Source: Vigna angularis
Lineage: Eukaryota > Streptophyta > Magnoliopsida > Fabales > Fabaceae
Direction: 5' to 3'
DNA length: 64,000 bases
Assembly (NCBI RefSeq): GCF_016808095.1
Contig: NC_068976.1
Span: forward strand, 6,481,001-6,545,000
The number at the start of each line of letters is the position of its first letter. Position 1 is the first letter of the stretch. Of this stretch, positions 56,987-64,000 are shown piece by piece. Both the position numbers and the translations under genes were made by a program. The notes under the pieces were generated by a model. The model did not search any database. It saw only the letters and a program-made list of their open reading frames with translations, and was not told the DNA's origin.

Positions 56987-57911
56987 GGGTGTTGCTCCCT
57001 CCACCACCACACCTTTCTCCCTCCACCTCTCTTTTATTATTTTGTCCCTCAGTAAAATTTTATTTTTAGGGTTATTATTTTTTAATTTTACCCATTCACA
57101 ACCTATTTCACTAATAACCTATTCTAGTCTCGTACATGAGTAAAATACTTTTCTTTCATTTTAACATTATATTTCTTTCTCTCTTTCGTCGTTGTGTGAT
57201 ACTACAAGTTGCAAAGGTTGGTGGTGGTGGAAAGAATTATCAAGCAGTTTCCCTCTCGTGGTGCAGTATCGCTCTCGTGGTGCAGTGCGTAGAGTGGTGC
57301 AGTACGCGGAGTAGTGCAGTGCGTGTTGTGCTTCCTCGTATTCGAATAAACCTTGAAATAATACCCTAAAATAAAAAACGTAACCTTTAAAACGGAGGTG
57401 ACATCCTTCAACGGATGTCAACATCCGTTTAAGGAAAAACGGATGTCGACATTCGTTTTACCTTAAACGGATGTTGACATCCGTTGAAGATGTCACCTCC
57501 ATTTAAAGGTTACTTTTTTTTATTTTAGAGTTTGTTTTATTAGGGGACATCCGTTGAACGATGTCACCTCCGTTGATGTATACTTTCTCACGCTGGTTGA
57601 TGCTCTGGACGCTCCTCGATGTTCCTCCACACCACGGCGGCGACGCTCCTTCACACCATGGCGGTAATGGAAGCTTTCAAACCAAAACAAAAAACTGGGA
57701 AGAAAAAGGAATGGAAGTGCGGGAGGTGAAACGAAAATGGGAAAAGGGAAAGAGAGTTTTGTGGGTGGATGCTAAGAAAGTAAAATTAGGGTTTCAAATT
57801 ATTTAAAATAGGGTAAAAGTAAAAGTCTTTTTAACTTAAGGATATAATTGTATTTAAAATAATGTGGAGAGGTAGAGGAAATATAGGGTAGTGGTGGAGG
57901 GAACAATAACC
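56987..57911. mobile_element. MULE-type element, 925 bp, with 9-bp TSD
   Basis: Left end GGGTGTTGCTCCCTCCACC and, on the other strand, GGTTATTGTTCCCTCCACC form terminal inverted repeats. The flanking ttagtgaaa (56978-56986) and ttagtgaat (57912-57920) match at eight of nine bases. Inside are a GC-richer block with CTCGTGGTGCAGT repeats (57255-57320), a long hairpin (57366-57528) and a block near 57590-57670 with repeated CACCACGGCGGCGAC-like words. No transposase. Confidence 0.8.
57366..57528. repeat. Near-perfect palindrome of about 163 bp
   Basis: Two arms of roughly 70 bp (CTAAAATAAAAAACGTAACC at the left; its near-complement at the right end) surround a centre that is itself palindromic (AACGGATGTCGACATTCGTT). 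Only a few mismatches and short indels occur. Confidence 0.88.
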
Positions 57912-59390
57912 TTAGTGAATTCGTGCGTTGAAGCTGCCTTTGGGGTAAAGCTCGCGCATATTCATTTGGCAGAGAAGATCAAATCAATTAGGGCTTCTTT
58001 TCCCCAAATTCTCTCAACCCTCGAGTTAGGGTTCTTCAAGCTTAGAAGAAGAGAAGCAGCAACGCGAGCTCCATGAGCCACTTTGGAAGAAGACTAGAAG
58101 CTCCACAGCCCAAGAGGAAGCTGGCCCAGAAAGCAAATCGGACTGGAGAAGAAGAATCGTGATCGGAGGTTTGCGAAGCTAGATCAATTGAAGCAGAACG
58201 GTTAGAAAGTTAGTTGGAAAAGCTTCACGAAGCTTCTAAGTTAGTTATCAGTTCTTTCCCTCCTTTTTCCCTCTTGTCTGTTTTTTTTTTTCTCTTATAT
58301 AAAGGAGTTTTGTAAAAATAGAAACATACGTGCACTGGGTGACAAACGATGTACTTAGACTTAGAGTAGATAGTGTGGGTGACATACATCACTCGTAGGG
58401 TTTACATTACGATTCAATTTTCATTCTCTTGCTTTAGTTTAGATTTTCAAAGCTTTCTTAGAGTGAAAGAATCCTTCTTTGCACTTGAATTCTTGGGGAT
58501 GATCATTGGGTGACAGACTTTGAACTCTCTTGGATTTCTGGTATTATGTACTTTCGATTTCAGATTTCAATACAAATTTTATGCTTTTGTTCTTTCAGTT
58601 TTGATTCTCGCACATTATTTTACTTTCCCTGTTTTAGCATTCATTGATTTTTCATTTCAGTATTGGATTTTGAGTTACTTTAGATTTGTTATTTGTTCCT
58701 TATGATTTCAGCATTTGATTTGGGTATTTCATGACTAGGAATGGTATTCTAGGAAGTCCATGGTTGTTTGATTAGTTTGATTTGGGCATTTCAATTCTGC
58801 TTTTGGGTGTTATTAGATTTTCAAATTTCCATTCATAGTTACTGTTTTAATTTCTTTCTTAGCATTCATTCCCATGTTAGTCCTTATTGTTCATTCACTT
58901 AGTTAATTACCAAATTAGGATTTCTTTCATGTTAATTGATCATATGTTTGATGCATTTATGTTTTGTTTGCATTTATTCCCAGTTTTCCATTAGTTTCTT
59001 TTGCTTATTTTAGTGATTCATAGATTTAGGTTTTGTTATTTCATTGCATGAGTAATAATGTTCATTAGTTTAGGTTATATTTTCTGCATTAAGTATAGAT
59101 ATCATACATACATTAATAATTAGTTTCTCTTTTTAGATTCCATTTAATTTTCTTTCTCCACCTAGTAAATAGTAAATAAATAATTAGACTATAATTCTAC
59201 AATTCTATACTTTATAAGTACCAAGTTTTTAGATTGATACCCTAGGTTGTCCCGTACTACATTAGTGGGGAATTTAGGTTTGTTTACTTTTGTGTGATCA
59301 AAAGTCTTTCGACACTAGTAGAATTTAATTCAAACCCCAAGTCTGAAAAAACAAATGTCCATACATCAAGTCTAACATATTCAATTCACT

Positions 59391-59630
59391 AATAATCCAC
59401 TAGGAAGAAAAATCTACATACGACCTCCGAAGAAGTTTGACACAAACAAAATATTAGAATTAGGCCAACAATAGAAAAACCTCAGGAAAACACATAGGAT
59501 TGTAGACTAATAATCCACCAGGAAAAAAAAGTTTGTAGACGACCTCTCAAGATAAAAGTATGATACCAACAAAATATTAAAATTAGACCAACAATAGAAA
59601 AGTCTTAGGAAAACACTTGGGATTGTAGAA
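59391..59630. repeat. Tandem duplication of about 118 bp
   Basis: Two units beginning AATAATCCACTAGGAAG (59391) and AATAATCCACCAGGAAA (59509) share CGACCTC, ACCAACAAAATATTA-like and AACAATAGAAAA words in the same order. Confidence 0.85.
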
Positions 59631-60527
59631 AACACAAAAACACCTGAGTCAAAACAACAAGATGAATGATAACCATCTAGTAAGTGAAAAGCGTTTAAGA
59701 AAGTTACACTAAACATGAAAGCCATAATGTAACCAAAGGGTATTGAGTTGGACTCTCGGAAAACAGAAAAAGTGTGAAAACTATATTTTGACAAAACACT
59801 ATAAAAGCTTAAACCAAAACATAAAAGAAAACGTAATTAACCTGATAAACAATCTTAGAGACAATATCACAAAAAGCGTTTACATCAGTCCAGATGATAC
59901 CATGTGTCGCAACCGGAATTGCGACGGGACGACGATCCAAAAAAAGAAACGGGTTTTGAAAAGAGATTTTGGAGTCGCCACCATAGTTTATTCTGGAAAA
60001 CTACGGAAAAACCATAAAATGATAAAGCATGGTCTACAAGAACCAGATTCTAGGTTCGGGAGTCGGTTACGTGTAGGGAAGGTATTATCACCCTACAACG
60101 CCTACCTTAAGGCAGTACCTTTAACTAAATGCACGAATATGATGTGGTTTTCAAAATGTTTAACTATCCCCTAAAATAAAATTCTAAATAAACAAAATAT
60201 ATTTTTTAGTTTTTTGGGTCCGACAAGGATTGACCTTGGTCCTACGTATTCTCATTCAGAATGAGAAATCAGGGTTACGTAGTTCTTTTGAAACTGTTTG
60301 AGAAATTTGTTTGGAAATTGTTTGAAAATTTGTTTTGAAATGATTTTGGATTTTTTTGGAAAGTGAACCTGACAAGGACTAGCCTTGATCCTACGTATCT
60401 CCACTTTTGATGGAGAATCAAGGATAACGTAGTTCTGGCTAGAAATTGTCTGTTGCTTTGAAATTGTTGATGTTTTTAGTTTTTGACAATTTTATATTTT
60501 TTTGATATTTTTATAAAATAAACGGCA

Positions 60528-61045
60528 AAGGTATTTAGCACAAGGACGATGCGTGTGATCACACATGTGCTCAACCTTTAAAATATTTTTGTAATTTTAT
60601 TTAAGAAAGAAGAAAAGGTTTTTAGCACAAGGACGACGCGAGCGGTCACACGTGTGCTTAAACTTCAAAACGTATTTTTTTGTAATTTTACTTAAGAAAG
60701 AAGAAAAGGTTTTTAGCACAAGGACGACGCGAGCGGTCACACGTGTGCTTAACCTTTAAACGTATTTTTTTGCAATTTTACTTAAAAAGAAGAAAAGGTT
60801 TTTTAGCACAAGGACGACGCGAGCGGTCACACGTGTGCTTAACCTTCAAAACGTATTTTTGTAATTTATTTAGAAAGAAGAAAAGGTTTTTAGCACAAGG
60901 ACGACGCGAACGGTCACACGTGTGCTTAACCTTTAAACGTATTTTCGCAATTTTACTTAAAAAAAAGAAGAAAAGGTTTTTTAGCACAAGGACGACGCGA
61001 GCGGTCACACGTGTGCTTAACCTTCAAAACGTATTTTCGTAAATT
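60528..61045. repeat. About 88-bp tandem repeat, six copies
   Basis: Each unit has TTTTTAGCACAAGGACGACG, then GCGGTCACACGTGTGCTTAA, then a T-rich spacer and AAAGAAGAAAAGG. The unit contains the palindrome CACACGTGTG. The first copy is the most diverged. ORFs across it are repeat products. Confidence 0.93.
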
Positions 61046-61324
61046 CTTTTATTTAAACTATAAATATTGCATTATTTAATATATATTTTAGGATAAATAG
61101 ATATCTAGAATAAATAGATAGAACAAAATAAAATAAAATAAGACAATAAAAATAAATAAAAATAAAATAAAAATAAATAAATAAAACAAATGAAATAAGA
61201 TAAACAAAATAAGTGAAATAAAATAAAAAAAAACAAATAAGTAAATAAAAATAAAGCAAATAATGAGGGGCCCGAGAAAAGGGGTGCCAAACGGTCCGTC
61301 GCAGGCTACTGTGCAGTTCGTGGA

Positions 61325-62070
61325 AGTGGCCGAACGGACGTTGGGAAAGGATTCAGAGTAATGAGCGCTCGTTGGGGAGATGACGAGCGGACGCTGGGAA
61401 AGGATGCTGAATGACGAGCGCTCGAGCAGACGCTGGGAAATGGGGCTGAATGACAAGCGTTCGTTGGGGAAGATGACGAATGGACGTTGGGGAAGAAGAG
61501 GAGGCTGGATGACGAACGTTCGTTGGGTGAGATGACGTACGGACGTTGGGAAAGGAGGTTGAATGACGAGCGCTCATTTGGGAGATGACGAACGGACGTT
61601 GAGAAATGGAGGCTGAATGACGATCGCTCGTTGGGGGGATGACAAACGGACGTTGAGAAATGGAGGCTGAATGACGAGCGCTCGTTGCGGGGATGACGAG
61701 CGGACGCTGGGAAAGGAGGCTGAATGACGAGCGTTTGTTGGGGGGATGACGAGCGGACGCTGGGAAAGGAGGCTGAATGACGAGCGTTCGTTTGGGAGAT
61801 GAAGAACGGACGCTGGGAAAGGAGGCTGAATGACGAGCGTTCGTTTGGGAGATGACGAACGGACGTTGAGAAAGGAGGCTGAATGACGAGCGCTCGTTGG
61901 GGATATAATGAACGGACGTTGAGAAAGGAGGCTGAATGACGAGCGCTCGTTGGGGATATGATGAACGGACGTTGAGAAACGGAGGCTCAATGACGAGATG
62001 ACTCGCGGACGCTGGGAAATGGAGGCTGAATGACGAGCGCTCGTTGGGGACGAGCGTTCGTTGCGATGAT
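61325..62070. repeat. About 53-bp tandem repeat, some 14-15 copies
   Basis: Units contain GGACGTTGAGAAAGGAGGCT, GAATGACGAGCGCTCGTTGG and a GATGACGA link. The word ACGAGCGCTCGT is a perfect 12-bp palindrome present in many units. Both strands carry long Ser/Arg-rich ORFs that follow from the repeat and are not genes. Confidence 0.93.
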
Positions 62071-62083
62071 GGTCACCAAACGG

Positions 62084-63045
62084 TGTTACCAATAAGGAAT
62101 ATTGGTAAATCTTGAAGAAATTTGTTTTGATGATGCTACAAGAAGTTTTAGTTGAAGAAGATATTAGAATTAGTTAAAAGCAATTTATAGAAATTAAATG
62201 TAGTAGGAAATTCTTGTAAACCTTGTAAACTTGCATTTTTAACTGCAATAATCGATTATGATTAAGCAATAATCGATTATCACAAGTCTTACTTGAATAA
62301 TCGATTATCACTTCATATAATCGATTATCACATTTTTGAAAACCTGTAACGGACTTGAATAATCGATTATCACTTACAATAATCGATTATTCATGGCAGT
62401 TGGGAGCTGATCTTTGGCACTCAGTGTACTTGGCTATATATTTTGTTTTGGAGAAATTAGAATACAACGTTGTTGAACAGAAGCTCTAGCAGAATACTGT
62501 TTGTCAGAGGAAGTTCTCAGAAGCTATAGTTCAAGTTCCCTTGCTTGGTCTCGTGAACAGGAGAGGCTCGCGTTTCGTGTGTCGATTGTCGGAGCAAGCT
62601 CTCTTCGAGTTAGCAAGGTGCTCTGCCTGGTCTCGTGAATAGGAGAAGCTCGCGTTTCGTTTGTCGATAGTCGGAGCGGTTCTCTTCGAGTTGGCAGAGT
62701 GTTCTTCTTCCGGTTCGTTTGTCGAAGGAAGGTTTATTTATCTGCTTTATTAAGTATTTGTTGTAATCTGTGAAACATCTTTTTAGTGGAATTGTTAATC
62801 ACTTTTTATAGTGATTAACGACTGGACGTAGATTCTGTTGAATCGAACCAGTATAAAAATTACTCGTGTGATTTTCTATTCCCTACACTCTTTATTTTTT
62901 TCGCATATCAACTGTTCGATAAATTTTCTAAAAGAAAATTATTTTTACAAATTTATCTTAAAAAGGTGACCGAACACGCTTTCCACTCTCTTTCAAGTTT
63001 TTAATTCCGCTGCGTGACTCTATAACGGTACCGATTGTTCCGACA
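62084..63045 (+). repeat. 5' LTR of a Ty1/copia element (about 962 bp)
   Basis: It starts TGTTACCAATAAGG and ends GATTGTTCCGACA, followed after two bases by a primer-binding site. Five or six AATCGATTAT-type words cluster at 62250-62390. Two diverged repeats with CTCGTGAA...AGGAGAAGCTCGCGTTTCGT lie at about 62550-62700. The block ATCGAACCAGTATAAAAATT (about 62840) is shared with the SIRE-type LTRs at 3-7.5 kb. The partner LTR lies beyond the window, so the left border is inferred. Confidence 0.75.
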
Positions 63046-63047
63046 AT

Positions 63048-63059
63048 TGGTATCAGAGC
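63048..63059 (+). promoter_or_regulatory. Primer-binding site of the right-edge copia element
   Basis: TGGTATCAGAGC, the initiator-Met tRNA complement, directly follows the LTR. Confidence 0.93.
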
Positions 63060-63090
63060 TTTCTTTGATAGTTTTTCAAAATTTGCGAAA

Positions 63091-64000
63091 ATGGCCGGTC
63101 ACAATCAAAACCATGTATATGCTGAGGGTGCTTCCATTAACAGACCTCCATTGTTTACTGGTGATAACTATGCTTTTTGGAAAGTTAGAATGGAGATTTT
63201 TATGGGGTCTGTTGATAGAGGCATCTGGGAAGCTGTACAAAATGGTCCATATATTCCTAAAAATACAGTTGATGGTGTGGAAGTAGAAAAATCATATTTT
63301 GACTGGACTGTTGAGGAAAATAGAATAGCCCAATTTGATATTAAGGCTCGGAATATAATTTTATCTGCACTAACCATTGATGATTTTTTCAAAGTATTTG
63401 TTTATAAAAGTGCTCAGGAAATGTGGAAATTTTTAAGAGTCACTCATGATGAAGTATCGAATGTGGCTAAGTTGACTTGTTCGAATTCATGCTCTACATC
63501 AAATTCCTTAAGCTCAAGCGATTCAAATGAGCAAGAAAATCTATGCTTGATGGCCAACGTTAAATCATCTGACAGCCAAATCTTGAAGAAAAAGAAGGAC
63601 TATCAAGGTTCTTCTTCAAGTTTCAAATGTTATGGATGTGGTGAAAGAGGCCATCTGAAAGCTGATTGTTCAAGCAACAAAAGAAGTAAAGAAAGAAAAG
63701 AAAAGAAACTTCACAAGAAAAAGAAGGTTCACATTGCTTGGGTTGATAATGACTCAAGTAGTTCAAGTGATTCTGTTGAAGAAACAAACTTATGTTTGAC
63801 AACTAATGTTGATGACACTGCAAGCCAAGTAAGTTGTTCTAATTCTGAATCTAGTGAATTTGATTTGCAAAAAGCTTTTCTTGAATTGCTTGATGAATCT
63901 GAAAAATTGAATGTTGCTCATAAAAATTTGAAAAAGGAATTTAAACAATTGCAAATTAAGTATGATAATGCATTAGATGAGGAAGTCATATTAAGAAACA
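63091..64000 (+). CDS. copia Gag (partial, runs off the window) with rearranged centre
   Basis: Open from MAGHNQNHVYAEGAS to the window end (303 codons). Residues 18-50 are the copia gag start (RPPLFTGDNYAFWKVRMEIF). The region continues to EMWKFLRVTHD (110-120), after which most of the usual UBN2 gag core is missing. A Ser/Asp-rich stretch with LCLMANV follows, then the CCHC knuckle CYGCGERGHLKADC (Cys 180, 183, 193; His 188). A basic stretch and a second Ser/Asp-rich stretch with LCLTTNV come next, then a coiled coil that resembles the gag C-terminus at 16.1-16.3 kb. Gag packages element RNA. The shortened core suggests a defective or non-autonomous copy, but the frame is intact. Confidence 0.85.
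   Translation, partial: MAGHNQNHVYAEGASINRPPLFTGDNYAFWKVRMEIFMGSVDRGIWEAVQNGPYIPKNTVDGVEVEKSYFDWTVEENRIAQFDIKARNIILSALTIDDFFKVFVYKSAQEMWKFLRVTHDEVSNVAKLTCSNSCSTSNSLSSSDSNEQENLCLMANVKSSDSQILKKKKDYQGSSSSFKCYGCGERGHLKADCSSNKRSKERKEKKLHKKKKVHIAWVDNDSSSSSDSVEETNLCLTTNVDDTASQVSCSNSESSEFDLQKAFLELLDESEKLNVAHKNLKKEFKQLQIKYDNALDEEVILRN

Larger units (their letters stand above)
56519..59340 (+). repeat. Probable long gypsy-type LTR, split by a MULE
   Basis: From TGATAACTCTCAGATTTTCC onward the composition resembles LTRs of Athila/Tat-like gypsy elements: a GGGCTGAAGACC...GGGCCAAGCC middle and a T-rich tail ending near ACCCTAGGTTGTCCCGTACT (about 59240). No partner LTR, primer site or polyprotein is seen, so borders and lineage are uncertain. 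The MULE at 56987-57911 lies inside. ORFs at 57891 and 58520 are not supported. Confidence 0.35.
59905..62083 (+). repeat. Gypsy-type LTR with two minisatellite arrays, interrupted at its right
   Basis: The start TGTCGCAACCGGAATTGCGA and the following GGAGTCGCCACCATAG block are typical, as I remember them, of a legume gypsy LTR family. Downstream come GACAAGGATTGACCTTGGTC and a related repeat (60215 and 60370), then two arrays and an A-rich stretch (61040-61260). The copia LTR at 62084 interrupts it, so its right end is unknown. No internal coding region is in the window. Confidence 0.55.

Noticed and set aside
60528..62070. CRISPR-like appearance of regularly spaced repeats
   Set aside because: The units are contiguous tandem repeats without unique spacers, and the DNA is plant nuclear.
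61088..62092. Ser/Arg-rich ORFs of up to 172 residues on the minus strand, looking like a repetitive protein
   Set aside because: They follow a DNA minisatellite of about 53 bp within an LTR. The period is not a multiple of three and there is no start context or other coding sign.

Overview
This window is nuclear DNA of a flowering plant, most likely a phaseoloid legume (Vigna/Phaseolus-like). The evidence is one intact intronless GRAS gene that reads as NSP2, the nodulation and mycorrhiza signalling regulator, carrying the miR171h-type target site in its coding sequence, set among dense LTR retrotransposons, Mutator-like (MULE), hAT and CACTA DNA transposons and AT-rich DNA. The species call is inference; no organelle, bacterial or CRISPR signal was seen.

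Layout. 1-9.4 kb: AT-rich DNA, a CACTA-like remnant, and two SIRE-type copia LTRs in opposite orientation (3.0-4.4 kb minus, 5.8-7.5 kb plus). 9.4-21.5 kb: one decayed Ty1/copia element (plus strand) split by three nested insertions: a non-autonomous gag-only LTR element on the minus strand (9553-16013, TSD ataat), a Pack-MULE (16813-18823, 9-bp TSD) carrying a leucine-zipper piece of a bZIP gene, and a truncated CACTA element with a perfect 92-bp palindrome. 21.5-26.1 kb: a minus-strand SIRE-type LTR, itself split by a 2.7-kb solo LTR (21999-24711, TSD attct). 26-31 kb: retroelement debris, including a copia gag relic.

31.3-32.8 kb: NSP2 on the minus strand, with candidate TATA box and poly(A) signal. 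33-43.5 kb: AT-rich DNA with microsatellites, two MULE-type elements, a second solo LTR of the 22-kb family and a degenerate minisatellite-bearing element. 43557-50430: a Ty3/gypsy chromovirus-like element with near-identical LTRs and TSD tacgg, broken by two frameshifts and by a non-autonomous copia-type insertion in its reverse transcriptase. 50.7-52.6 kb: an hAT-type MITE, a gag-like fragment and a 333-bp solo LTR (TSD caata). 53052-54035 (minus): a three-exon gene for a 138-residue protein of unknown function. 54-64 kb: gypsy-type LTRs with long minisatellite arrays, another MULE with a long hairpin, and at the right edge the 5' end of a copia element whose gag runs off the window.

Only NSP2 and the small three-exon gene look like host genes. 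The most unusual object is the Pack-MULE ORF, which keeps the zipper and C-terminus of a group-S-like bZIP protein but not its DNA-binding basic region. I did not find a clearly new multi-gene system.
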